A stretch of DNA of 64,000 nucleotides, from NCBI RefSeq assembly GCF_009711045.1, contig NZ_WMJX01000002.1:62001-126000 (forward strand), read 5' to 3'. Within the stretch, counting starts at the first letter, position 1, and every line of letters begins with the position of its first letter. Position numbers and translations under genes: made by a program. The notes below the pieces were generated by a model. It searched no databases. It was not told the origin of the DNA and saw nothing but the letters and a program-made list of their open reading frames with translations. The stretch is from Myroides albus (GTDB lineage: Bacteria; Bacteroidota; Bacteroidia; Flavobacteriales; Flavobacteriaceae). Below are positions 34,984 through 43,493 of this stretch, one piece after another.

Positions 34984-37365
34984 ATGAGCAAAAACAAATT
35001 CTATAAAATATCTACGTGGAGTACTAAGAAAAAAGTAAAAGTTTCCATTGTTCTGCTTTTGCTAATAATCTATTATTTCAGTTTGCCCAGACAGTTGTTT
35101 GACAAGCCCTACTCGACTGTTATTGAAAGTCAAGAAGGAAAGTTAATAGGAGCCCAAATAGCCACTGATGGACAGTGGAGATTCCCAGAAACTGATACTA
35201 TTCCGTACAAGTTTAAAATGTGTATTACGCACTATGAAGATGAGTACTTCAATTATCATTGGGGTATCAACCCTGTATCAACAGTAAAAGCACTTATAAC
35301 AAACTTGAAAGCAAAACGCGTCATAAGAGGAGGAAGTACTTTAACTCAGCAAACAATCAGACTTGCACGAGATGGACAAAAGAGAAGTTATGCCGAAAAG
35401 TTAATTGAAGCCATACAAGCCACGCGATTGGAGTTTAGATACAGCAAGGACAAAATTCTTGCTCTCTACGCATCTCATGCCCCTTTTGGAGGGAATGTGG
35501 TAGGATTAGATGTTGCTGCTTGGAGGTACTTTGGAAACACACCAGACCAACTTTCTTGGGCAGAATCAGCGACTTTAGCAGTTTTGCCGAATGCTCCGAG
35601 ATTAATTTACCCAGGCAAGAATCAAGATATACTATTGCGAAAAAGAAATGCTTTACTTAAAAAAATCTATGACAATAAAATCATAGACAAGACCACCTAT
35701 GAGCTGGCCTTAATAGAACAACTACCTCAAAAGCCTCATGATCTACCACAAATTGCACCGCATCTTTTGCAATTAGTTACTAAAACTAAGAAAGAAAAAC
35801 TGACTAAAACAACGATCAACTACGACATTCAAGTAAGGGCTAATGAAATTATTGCGAGCTATTATCACAATTATAAACAATCTGAAATACACAATATCGC
35901 AGCAATCATTATTGATGTAGACACACGTCAAATAGTCTCCTATATTGGTAATTCTCCTACTACCTTTCAAAACAAGAAAGACGTAGATATCATTAGAGCA
36001 CAAAGAAGTACAGGAAGTATACTTAAGCCTTTCTTATCAGGAGCAATGTTAGATGAAGCTGAAATATTACCCAAAATGCTCATCCAAGATATCCCAATCG
36101 TCATATCAGGTTATAAGCCAAAAAATTATAGCAACACATACGAAGGAGGTGTACCTGCCGATCAAGCATTATTCAGATCATTGAATATTCCCTTTGTGCT
36201 AATGTTACAGAAATACAGCGTTTACAAATTTCACGACCAATTGCAGTCTTTCGGTTTCAAAAGTATAAACAAACACCCTAATCACTATGGGCTATCTCTC
36301 ATACTTGGAGGTGCAGAAAGCAGTCTTTGGGAAATAACCCGAGCATACGCGGGTATGGCCTCAACATTAAACTACTTCAACAGTCACCAGGGTAAATATA
36401 GAGAAAATGAGATTCAAGAACTTCAATGGGATAAAGACGAAATGAAACTCGACTTTGGAAAAGAAAGAAAAGAATCAGCTACAATAGGCGCAGGAGCTAT
36501 TTACAGCACTTTTAAAGCATTAACTCTCGTTAATAGACCCGAAGGTGATGAAGCGTGGAAACATTACGACTCTGCCGTTAAAGTTGCTTGGAAAACCGGA
36601 ACAAGTTTTGGAGGAAGAGATGCTTGGGCAGTGGGTCTGAATAAAAAATACATCGTAGGTGTATGGGTTGGTAATGCTACAGGGGAAGGAAGGCCATCTA
36701 TCAGTGGAGTGAGAATGGCAGGGCCCATTCTTTTCGACCTATTCAAGTTACTTCCTAAGGCGACTTGGTTTGACACACCTCTGGATGATTTAGAAGAAGA
36801 AGATGTCTGTGAGATTTCCGGTTATACAGCAGGTCCAAATTGCAAGGCTATAAAACAACTCATTCCCTATCGAGAGAAGAAGGTAGAAATATGCCCGTAC
36901 CACACATTGCTACACCTTGATGTTACAGAGCAATATCAAGTGAATAGCCAATGTGAACTAATCACAAATATCGTGAGTAAACCGTGGTTTGTATTACCGC
37001 CAATTATGTCATATTATTATAAGAATTACCATAGTGATTACAAAGACCCTCCTCCTTTTAGAGAGGACTGTGATCAAAGCGGTGAAAAGAACACAATTGA
37101 ATTTATTTATCCAAAACACGGAGATGTAATTTATCTAACAAAGAACTTCCTATCAGAGTTACAGCCTCTAATAGCTAAAGCTGCTGTAAACACAACTGAC
37201 AGAAATATCTATTGGTACTTAAATGAAGAATACATAGGTTCAACAACAATCTTTCACGAGATGCCTATCCAAACCACTCCAGGAAAACATTACTTGACTA
37301 TAGTCAATTCTTTAGGGGCGAGCAAGACTATTGAAATTGAAATAGCTCTTAGCTCTGATAACTAA
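34984..37365 (+). CDS. pbpC: Penicillin-binding protein 1C
   Basis: The 793-residue bifunctional enzyme polymerises and cross-links peptidoglycan. One membrane helix is near residues 18-36. The GT51 glycosyltransferase domain shows HYEDEYFNYHWG (catalytic Glu near 85) and RGGSTLTQQTIRLAR. The transpeptidase domain shows SILK (Ser345-Lys348), SLN, and KTGT at 537-540. A C-terminal PBP1C-specific beta domain follows (from about residue 695), the part thought to contact the macroglobulin. The GT51 and transpeptidase motifs are complete. The macroglobulin-PbpC pair suggests repair of the wall where proteases or other agents have breached the envelope. Confidence 0.95.
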   Translation: MSKNKFYKISTWSTKKKVKVSIVLLLLIIYYFSLPRQLFDKPYSTVIESQEGKLIGAQIATDGQWRFPETDTIPYKFKMCITHYEDEYFNYHWGINPVSTVKALITNLKAKRVIRGGSTLTQQTIRLARDGQKRSYAEKLIEAIQATRLEFRYSKDKILALYASHAPFGGNVVGLDVAAWRYFGNTPDQLSWAESATLAVLPNAPRLIYPGKNQDILLRKRNALLKKIYDNKIIDKTTYELALIEQLPQKPHDLPQIAPHLLQLVTKTKKEKLTKTTINYDIQVRANEIIASYYHNYKQSEIHNIAAIIIDVDTRQIVSYIGNSPTTFQNKKDVDIIRAQRSTGSILKPFLSGAMLDEAEILPKMLIQDIPIVISGYKPKNYSNTYEGGVPADQALFRSLNIPFVLMLQKYSVYKFHDQLQSFGFKSINKHPNHYGLSLILGGAESSLWEITRAYAGMASTLNYFNSHQGKYRENEIQELQWDKDEMKLDFGKERKESATIGAGAIYSTFKALTLVNRPEGDEAWKHYDSAVKVAWKTGTSFGGRDAWAVGLNKKYIVGVWVGNATGEGRPSISGVRMAGPILFDLFKLLPKATWFDTPLDDLEEEDVCEISGYTAGPNCKAIKQLIPYREKKVEICPYHTLLHLDVTEQYQVNSQCELITNIVSKPWFVLPPIMSYYYKNYHSDYKDPPPFREDCDQSGEKNTIEFIYPKHGDVIYLTKNFLSELQPLIAKAAVNTTDRNIYWYLNEEYIGSTTIFHEMPIQTTPGKHYLTIVNSLGASKTIEIEIALSSDN

Positions 37366-37400
37366 ATTCACAATAGACTTCAACAGTTTAACAGAATAAA

Positions 37401-37430
37401 AAAAACCTGCTAACTCATTAGCAGGTTTTT
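37401..37430. terminator. Bidirectional terminator between pbpC and the RNase G gene
   Basis: A perfect 13-bp stem AAAAACCTGCTAA / TTAGCAGGTTTTT with a 4-base loop serves the two convergent genes. Confidence 0.92.
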
Positions 37431-37432
37431 AT

Positions 37433-38989
37433 TTATTCTGATAGATTGTTACCTTTATCATCAAAGAAATGGTATTCTAAATACGTGTAAGCGTCGCGTG
37501 GGACAATCTTTACCCACTTTTTCATTTCCATCCACCACTTAAAGCGAATAGATGGAAAACCATTTTTCAAATACGCAGCCACGAATGGATGAGTATTCAA
37601 GATAATCTTAGTTGATTTATCTCTTAAAACAATGCTTTCCAAGTCAGCCTTGATTTTATCGATAACAAGGATAGGAGCTTCAATTTCCCCATGTTCATTA
37701 GGGTCTTCTTCTCTTGTTTCGATACTTACTTCAGGTCTAACCCTTTGCCTTGTAATCTGAATTAAACCAAATTTACTCGGCGGCAAGATTTTGTGTTTGG
37801 CCTTGTCATCACTCATTTCCTCTTTTAAGAAATCATATAATGTCTTTCTATTCTCTGGGTTCCCCATATCAATAAAATCCACTACGATAATTCCACCCAT
37901 ATCTCGTAATCTCAATTGTCTTGCAATTTCTGCAGCGGCAATCAAATTCACTTCAAGAGCAGTATCTTCTTGAGATTGAGCTTTGTTAGACCTATTTCCA
38001 CTATTGACATCAATCACGTGAAGTGCCTCAGTATGCTCTATAATTAAGTAAGCTCCCTTACTCATAGAAACAGTCTTACCAAAAGAAGTTTTGATTTGAC
38101 GTTCAATACTGTATTTTTCAAAAATAGGTACCTCTCTTGACTGATAGTGTTTCACTATGGAAACTTTAGAAGGAGCAATCTCTTGCAAATAGTCCTTCGT
38201 GTGAAAGTACATATCCTCATCATCTGTAATAATACCCGTAAAAGTATCATTAAATACATCTCTCAGTATAGAAGATGCTTTATTCACTTCTCCTAACACT
38301 TTAGAAGGATGATGAGCTGTAGTTAACTTTTTGCACATGGCATTCCACTTGTCCATTAAATTTTCTAAATCTCTTTCGATATCAGAAACGGACATACCTT
38401 CAGCAACTGTGCGTACTATAACTCCAAAGCCTTTTGGCTTTATTGTAAGTACCATTTTCTTTAATCGTTCCTTTTCTTCCTTAGATTCGATCTTTTGAGA
38501 GATCGACACTCTATTAGAAAAGGGAACCAGAACAACATATCGCCCTGCGATTGACAACTCAGAACTAATGCGTGGTCCTTTTGTCGAGATAGGTTCTTTA
38601 ACAATCTGAACCAACAAAGATTGATTAGCACTTAACACATCAGTGATAACACCGTCCTTATCAATCTCCTCTTCAAAAGGAATATTCTTTAAAGAAAATT
38701 CTTTTAATTTACCTCCGCTTACAAGTTTAGTAAATTTCAACAGAGTCTTGAGATTTGGTCCCAAATCGTGGTAATGCAAAAACGCATCTTTCTCAAATCC
38801 CACATGAACAAAAGCGGCATTTAATCCAGCCACTGGTTTTCTGATCTTAGCAATAAAAATATCGCCAACTTGAAATCCAGTATCTTCTGTTTGTTCACGT
38901 TCTCTGTGTAATTCTATAAGTTTTCCATCTTTTAATAAGGCAAAATCTACTGTATCAGAATTCGACCTAATAATTAGCTCTTTATTCAT
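37433..38989 (-). CDS. rng: Ribonuclease G/E family endoribonuclease
   Basis: The 518-residue enzyme has an S1 RNA-binding domain (about residues 35-120, starting GFQVGDIFIAKI) and the catalytic RNase E/G core with the magnesium-binding aspartates in VIDVNSGNRS (near 326) and VVDFIDMGNPE (near 368). It lacks the zinc-link motif CPxC that joins protomers in the E. coli enzymes; after QITRQRVRPE it continues without cysteines, as is usual in Bacteroidota. Length corresponds to RNase G, without the long RNase E scaffold tail. The Met at 38989 is chosen over one three codons upstream. The HU-type gene and a 30-codon basic gene lie upstream on the same strand, separated by a terminator. Confidence 0.93.
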   Translation of the reverse strand: MNKELIIRSNSDTVDFALLKDGKLIELHREREQTEDTGFQVGDIFIAKIRKPVAGLNAAFVHVGFEKDAFLHYHDLGPNLKTLLKFTKLVSGGKLKEFSLKNIPFEEEIDKDGVITDVLSANQSLLVQIVKEPISTKGPRISSELSIAGRYVVLVPFSNRVSISQKIESKEEKERLKKMVLTIKPKGFGVIVRTVAEGMSVSDIERDLENLMDKWNAMCKKLTTAHHPSKVLGEVNKASSILRDVFNDTFTGIITDDEDMYFHTKDYLQEIAPSKVSIVKHYQSREVPIFEKYSIERQIKTSFGKTVSMSKGAYLIIEHTEALHVIDVNSGNRSNKAQSQEDTALEVNLIAAAEIARQLRLRDMGGIIVVDFIDMGNPENRKTLYDFLKEEMSDDKAKHKILPPSKFGLIQITRQRVRPEVSIETREEDPNEHGEIEAPILVIDKIKADLESIVLRDKSTKIILNTHPFVAAYLKNGFPSIRFKWWMEMKKWVKIVPRDAYTYLEYHFFDDKGNNLSE

Positions 38990-39142
38990 ACTGTACATTT
39001 ATATCCATACTCATTCATTAACAGTTTATTCAAACCAAAAGGAGTTTGTATAGATGGATTAAACAACAATAGTAGGTATATAACCCGAAAGACCTACCCC
39101 TCCAAGAGATAAGTCTTTTTTGTTTTTTCTTTCAGTAAAAGA

Positions 39143-39167
39143 AAAAAGTAGTTTTAAACTACTTTTT
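39143..39167 (-). terminator. Terminator behind the small basic gene
   Basis: The palindrome AAAAAGTAGTTT-T-AAACTACTTTTT has an 11-12-bp stem, is flanked by A/T tracts, and includes the stop codon of the 30-residue protein. Confidence 0.8.
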
Positions 39168-39251
39168 CTTTTTGTGACGGTTAGCTCTCGCTCTTTTTTT
39201 ACGTTTGTGAGTCGCTACCTTATGTCTTTTTCTTTTTTTACCACTTGGCAT
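39159..39251 (-). CDS. 30-residue highly basic protein, probable ribosomal protein of Bacteroidota
   Basis: The frame starts at 39251 and encodes 30 residues beginning MPSGKKRKRHKVATHKRKK and ending in RHKKKK; over half the residues are Lys, Arg or His. It lies 27 bp downstream of the HU-type gene, before a terminator that overlaps its stop. Such very basic peptides are typical of ribosomal proteins that fill rRNA cavities. The cryo-EM structure of the Flavobacterium johnsoniae ribosome revealed a new small protein called bL38; this gene is a candidate for it, but I cannot confirm the sequence identity from memory. It is too short for default gene callers. Confidence 0.8.
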   Translation of the reverse strand: MPSGKKRKRHKVATHKRKKRARANRHKKKK

Positions 39252-39278
39252 AATGTGTGTAATTTAGAGATTAATAAA

Positions 39279-39575
39279 TTATTTTACTTTAACTTCTGTG
39301 TTTGACTTAACGCCTTCTACAAACACCTTAGCAGGTTTGAACGCTGGGATGTTATGAGCAGGAATTCTAATTGTAGTGTTTTTAGAAATGTTTCTTCCTG
39401 TTTTCTCAGCTCTTGTTTTGATGATAAAACTTCCAAAACCTCTTAGATACACGTTTTCACCTGTCTCTAACGACGCCTTTACTTCATCCATAAAAGATTC
39501 AACTGTCGCCTGTACGTCACCTTTCTCAAGCCCTAATTTCTCTGAAATTTTAGCTACAATGTCTGCTTTCGTCAT
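39279..39575 (-). CDS. HU/IHF-family DNA-binding protein
   Basis: The 98-residue protein has the HU/IHF fold: N-terminal helices (MTKADIVAKISEKLGLEKGD), the signature GENVYLRGFGSFIIKTRAEK near 58-77, and the arm segment RNISKNTTIRIPAHNIPAFKPAK. It binds and bends DNA non-specifically and helps organise the nucleoid. A clear promoter lies upstream and the 30-codon basic gene follows 27 bp downstream, so both are likely on one message. Confidence 0.93.
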   Translation of the reverse strand: MTKADIVAKISEKLGLEKGDVQATVESFMDEVKASLETGENVYLRGFGSFIIKTRAEKTGRNISKNTTIRIPAHNIPAFKPAKVFVEGVKSNTEVKVK

Positions 39576-39622
39576 TTTTAGATATAAATTATTTTGTTGT
39601 TGTCCGAAATTTTTAGAGTGTG

Positions 39623-39654
39623 CAAATATATTAATTTATAATCCAATAATTCAA
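39623..39654 (-). promoter_or_regulatory. Promoter of the HU-type gene and small basic gene
   Basis: On the minus strand TTG (39652-39654) is followed after 21 bp by TATATTTG (39623-39630), a good match to the TTTG / TAnnTTTG promoter of Bacteroidota. The leader is about 40 nt. Confidence 0.7.
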
Positions 39655-39714
39655 CCTTAATCGATTAAAATTTAATTATATAAAGTTTTAAGTTTGCATT
39701 TAAGACTTTTTAAA

Positions 39715-40764
39715 ATGCTTTTCCATAACAAACTCATTACTTGGTATTTACAAAATAAACGCCATTTACCATGGCGAGAAACAAAGAACCCTTACGCAAT
39801 TTGGCTATCAGAAATTATTCTTCAACAAACACGAGTTGCTCAAGGATTACCCTATTTTGAGGCTTTTTTGACCAACTATCCAACGGTACAAGATCTTGCC
39901 AACGCCCATGAAGACGAAGTTATGAGATTATGGCAAGGTTTAGGTTACTATAGCCGTGCTCGAAATCTTCATTTTACAGCAAAAACAATAACACATGAAC
40001 TCAATGGCGTATTCCCAAACAACTACAAAGACCTACTCAAGCTTAAAGGAGTCGGTGAATACACCGCTGCAGCTATTGCGTCTATTGCATACGGAGAAAT
40101 CGTACCTGTAGTCGACGGGAATGTCTTTCGAGTACTATCGCGAATTTATGGTATAACCTCAGATATATCGACGGCTACAACCAAAAAAGAGTTTCAAGCC
40201 AAAGCACAAGAACTAATCTCTCATGAACAACCTGCGACCTTTAATCAAGCCATCATGGATTTTGGTGCCATACAATGTACACCTAAATCACCTCAATGCC
40301 CACAATGCCCTTTTATTCAAGATTGCGTTGCCTACAATACCAATCAAGTTGACAAATTACCTGTAAAACTTGCAAAGACAAAAGTAAAGAAAAGATACTT
40401 AGATTTCTTAATATTCGTTGATAATGACCAGAATACATATATCCAACAGAGGACAAAAAAAGATATATGGCAAAAACTGTATCAGTTTCCATTAATCGAT
40501 CGCTTTGAACAAAATGATATCAACGTACAACAAATACTCACAGAAGACTTCAAAAATCAGCCTGTCAAAGACATTGTACAACTAAATACTGATTATGTTA
40601 TTCACATTCTGTCACACCAAAAACTACACATACACTTTTGGATGATAAAATGTGAAAAATTAGCACGAAACGAAAATTATGAAATAGTATCATGGAACCA
40701 ATTAAATAAATTTGGTTTTCCAATCGTAATTCATAACTTCATTAACTCTATAAACACAAAGTAA
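39715..40764 (+). CDS. mutY: A/G-specific adenine glycosylase
   Basis: The 349-residue base-excision enzyme removes adenine opposite 8-oxoguanine. The catalytic Glu33 is in SEIILQQTR; the helix-hairpin-helix is LKGVGEYTAAAIASIA, followed by VVDGNVFRVL with the catalytic Asp; the iron-sulphur cluster ligands are in CTPKSPQCPQCPFIQDC (spacing 6-2-5). A C-terminal NUDIX-like domain (from about 225) recognises 8-oxoG. The start at 39715 is favoured because MLFHNKLITWYLQ aligns with the family start. It heads the mutY-ssb-gldD unit. Confidence 0.95.
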   Translation: MLFHNKLITWYLQNKRHLPWRETKNPYAIWLSEIILQQTRVAQGLPYFEAFLTNYPTVQDLANAHEDEVMRLWQGLGYYSRARNLHFTAKTITHELNGVFPNNYKDLLKLKGVGEYTAAAIASIAYGEIVPVVDGNVFRVLSRIYGITSDISTATTKKEFQAKAQELISHEQPATFNQAIMDFGAIQCTPKSPQCPQCPFIQDCVAYNTNQVDKLPVKLAKTKVKKRYLDFLIFVDNDQNTYIQQRTKKDIWQKLYQFPLIDRFEQNDINVQQILTEDFKNQPVKDIVQLNTDYVIHILSHQKLHIHFWMIKCEKLARNENYEIVSWNQLNKFGFPIVIHNFINSINTK

Positions 40765-40776
40765 AATAGCCATAAT

Positions 40777-41223
40777 ATGAACGGTACATTAAACAAAGTT
40801 ATTTTAATTGGCCACCTTGGAGACGATGTAAAAATACATTATTTCGAAAATGGCAATTGTATAGGTAGATTCCCTTTGGCTACAAATGAGGTTTACATCA
40901 ATAAAACAACAAATGAGAAGATCACTTCAACAGAATGGCACAATATTGTAGTTCGAAATAAAGCTGCAGAAGTATGCGAAAAATACCTATCAAAAGGAGA
41001 TCGAATCTATATAGAAGGTCGCATTAGAACAAGGCAGTGGACTTCAGATGATGGAACATCTAAACAAACAGTAGAGATTATGGCTACTGAATTTACTTTT
41101 TTAGATGTAAAGAGAAATGCAGATCACAAAGACAATCAATCTGCGTTTGATCAACAGAAAAAAGAAGACGTCAATAACTTCGTTATACCTAAAGAAAATA
41201 ATGATGACGATTTGCCGTTCTAA
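40777..41223 (+). CDS. ssb: Single-stranded DNA-binding protein
   Basis: The 148-residue protein has an OB-fold (residues 1-110, beginning MNGTLNKVILIGHLGDDVK) and an acidic C-terminal tip DDDLPF that recruits repair and replication partners. It starts 12 bp after mutY. In many flavobacteria gldE separates ssb from gldD; here gldD follows after 18 bp. Confidence 0.95.
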   Translation: MNGTLNKVILIGHLGDDVKIHYFENGNCIGRFPLATNEVYINKTTNEKITSTEWHNIVVRNKAAEVCEKYLSKGDRIYIEGRIRTRQWTSDDGTSKQTVEIMATEFTFLDVKRNADHKDNQSAFDQQKKEDVNNFVIPKENNDDDLPF

Positions 41224-41241
41224 ATACAAAATGATTTATTA

Positions 41242-41865
41242 ATGCAAAAGATACGAACCTTACTATTTACAATACTCTTATTTACAAGTGGTTTACTCCT
41301 TTCTTGTAAAAATGAATCATTACCTAAACCAAAAGCATTCTTAGCCTTAGAATATCCAGTACAAGAGTACTCGACATTTGAGAGTCAAACCAAATCATTC
41401 TCGTTTGACAAAAACAAGATTGCCTCCGTCAAAGAAGTAAAAGCAGATGCTATTGAGATTCACTATCCGCAAATGAAAGCTACGATTTACTTAAATTACA
41501 AGAGGATAGACAAGAATTTAGACAAGCTATTTAAAGATGCTCAAAAACTTACTTATGAGCACTTTATCAAAGCGGATGACATCATTGAACAACCCTATAT
41601 CAATCCTAATGACAAAGTATACGGGATGTTCTATTCACTTCAAGGTGATGCCGCTACTAATGTACAATTCTATGTAACAGATAGCGTTAAAAACTTTCTG
41701 ACAGCATCTCTTTATTTTTACGCAACTCCAAACTATGACTCTATCTATCCAGCTAAAGAGTATATAAGAAGTGATATGCAACACATTATAGAAACGCTAA
41801 AGTGGAGAAAAGATGAAATCACAGACTTTACAATCAAATGTGGTCCTAACGAAATAAATATGTAA
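41242..41865 (+). CDS. gldD: Gliding motility lipoprotein GldD
   Basis: The 207-residue lipoprotein (signal peptide ending LLLSC, Cys22) matches GldD, required for gliding in Flavobacterium johnsoniae. Characteristic parts are the N-terminal PKPKAFLALEYP, then LTYEHFIKAD, VQFYVTDSVKNF and LYFYATPNYDSIYPAK. Its normal neighbour gldE, which encodes a CBS-domain membrane protein, is not present between ssb and gldD. A strong terminator follows. GldD persists in some non-gliding relatives with a type IX secretion system. Confidence 0.92.
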   Translation: MQKIRTLLFTILLFTSGLLLSCKNESLPKPKAFLALEYPVQEYSTFESQTKSFSFDKNKIASVKEVKADAIEIHYPQMKATIYLNYKRIDKNLDKLFKDAQKLTYEHFIKADDIIEQPYINPNDKVYGMFYSLQGDAATNVQFYVTDSVKNFLTASLYFYATPNYDSIYPAKEYIRSDMQHIIETLKWRKDEITDFTIKCGPNEINM

Positions 41866-41866
41866 A

Positions 41867-41907
41867 ACAAAGGAATGATTAAGATACAATCATTCCTTTG
41901 TCTTTTT
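41867..41907 (+). terminator. Terminator of mutY-ssb-gldD
   Basis: A 14-bp stem ACAAAGGAATGATT / AATCATTCCTTTGT with a 7-base loop and a following CTTTTTC lies 2 bp after the gldD stop. Confidence 0.88.
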
Positions 41908-42984
41908 CTACTATAACTCACCTAATCAATAATACAGCCTATATTCAATCTTCTACACACTCCTGCTCAATTATACTATACCCTGCACGTTAGAGCCCCT
42001 AATACCGCCAAAAGCACCTTTACGGCATCACCCTTCTCTGATAACACTTCTACTTACTCCACTATCCTTTTACTGTCGAACTACACTTTCGCTCATACTT
42101 CTTTGGCAGTATTAAGAACTGAAATCAGCAAACAATCTATCCATAGCTCAAAGCCAAACAACAACAAAACCGACATATCTGCATAATTACCTGTATATCA
42201 AAAGGGTTAAACAACGGCTCATAACTATTTTTGTGTACAAACAATTCACAACATACAAGACAAGATCAATGATCGAAGGACAACCAATTCTTCCCTTACC
42301 ACATAATCAACTCCACGATTCTCCTACTCCACCCAATCTAAGGTTGAAAATGAGTTAAACAAGTTCGCTACTATACAACAAACAAATCAAAGTGTAATAC
42401 AGCAAAATGACAATTGCAACAATGAGATTGGACGAGCTTAAAAGAAGATAACAGTGTGAATAATGAGTGCTCAAAAAAATTCCTTAGTAAAGCAAACAAG
42501 GTGACTTCATACAAGAAGTGAAAATAGATAATAACCTTATGTGATCAATTGATCAGCATTCGTCCATTCTAAAAGACTGTCCCATTCCTGTCTATGAACG
42601 AAATCACCAAAATGAAAGATAAAGTTGACGAATTTTAAAAAGCGAATTAACAAGTTTTATACGAGGGGTTAGCTTGCACTTTCTTGGGGTTTGGTAGCAC
42701 TTTTCTATGGGTTTCCTTGCCCAGAGCGTGCTTTTGTCGAAGAAAGGTGCAAGAAACCCCCAAGCAATGCCCTTGCATCTCACTACAAAGCGGTAGGTAA
42801 ATCACTAATAGGTAAGTGGAAATCGCAAGCTGCTGGCTGCAATCGAATCCAGATCAAATAGGATTAACTCAAGAATGACTTCCAACTCAAATAACTTCAA
42901 TCTCAAAAGTAAAACACAATTAGACCCAATCTGTAAATTTATTGCTGACCGTTTTATATCAATTCAAGACCACATAAAACAAAA
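41908..42984. other. 1.1-kb gene-free spacer
   Basis: No frame of credible length exists in either strand. An imperfect inverted pair TAATACCGCCAAAAG (42000) and CTTTGGCAGTATTA (42101) lies 100 bp apart. A palindromic element, listed separately, lies at 42661-42785. Short frames such as MNEITKMKDKVDEF at 42594 end after a few codons. It may be decayed coding sequence. Confidence 0.65.
42661..42785. repeat. Degenerate palindromic intergenic element, related to the 14.0-kb element
   Basis: CTTGGGGTTT on the left and AAACCCCCAAG on the right are the tips of an imperfect inverted repeat with about 18 of 23 matching positions in the best arm segment. Weaker pairing, such as TTGCACTTTCTT with AAGAAAGGTGCAA, extends it. 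The string GCAAGAAACCCCCAAG (16 bases) is identical in the 14.0-kb element, and ACTTTCTT-GGGGTTT also recurs there with one inserted base. The central part can form TGGG...CCCA. Confidence 0.6.
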
Positions 42985-43015
42985 AAAAACGAAAGCACCT
43001 TGTACCTTCGTTTTT
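42985..43015 (-). terminator. Terminator of the metal-binding-domain lipoprotein gene
   Basis: On the minus strand AAAAACGAAGG...CTTTCGTTTTT forms a stem of at least 9 bp with a run of T after it, 50 bp behind the stop. Confidence 0.75.
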
Positions 43016-43065
43016 ACCCATTATGAATAAAATACACAACTTAGTCGTGTAAATCTATACGCTAA

Positions 43066-43452
43066 TTATTTTATGCTACCTACATTCATATTCTCAACTT
43101 TGTAGATACCGTTTGCTATCTTCTCAACAGTAGCTATCAAAGATTCAACATTCTGTTTTGCATCGTCAAACTCAACCGTAGCTGTTTTAGTCTCAAAATC
43201 AACTTTTGCTACTTTAACACCATTTAATCCAGCTAATTTTCCTTCAATTAATTTAGCACATCCAATCTCACAAGTCATTCCTTCAACTTGAAAAGTAGCT
43301 GTTTCAACAGTACCTGTAACTTCTTTAGCATCATTTGAAATTGTTTCTATCTCTGCTTTATTCTCAACTCCCTTGTCTGCTTTTTTGTCATTACAACTCA
43401 TAAAAACAAATCCTCCAATCAAAGCAATTACTGCTAACTTATAAAATCTCAT
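43066..43452 (-). CDS. Lipoprotein with heavy-metal-associated (HMA) domain
   Basis: The 128-residue protein has a lipoprotein signal (GGFVFMSC, then NDKKADKG) and an HMA domain from about residue 52 to 118. The metal motif is GMTCEIGCAKLIEGKL: two cysteines separated by three residues instead of two. The ferredoxin-like repeat is visible in VKVAKVDFETKTATVEFDD. Membrane anchoring suggests periplasmic copper or other soft-metal capture or transfer. The gene is monocistronic with its own promoter and terminator; no metal-transporting ATPase is adjacent. Confidence 0.85.
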   Translation of the reverse strand: MRFYKLAVIALIGGFVFMSCNDKKADKGVENKAEIETISNDAKEVTGTVETATFQVEGMTCEIGCAKLIEGKLAGLNGVKVAKVDFETKTATVEFDDAKQNVESLIATVEKIANGIYKVENMNVGSIK

Positions 43453-43483
43453 ACCGTAATTATTCTTTATATTAATCTAAACA

Positions 43484-43491
43484 CAAAGGTA
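43484..43491 (-). promoter_or_regulatory. Candidate -7 element for the HMA lipoprotein gene
   Basis: TACCTTTG on the minus strand matches TAnnTTTG exactly, 32 bp before the start codon and just downstream of the terminator of the M16 operon. Confidence 0.55.
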
Positions 43492-43493
43492 CA

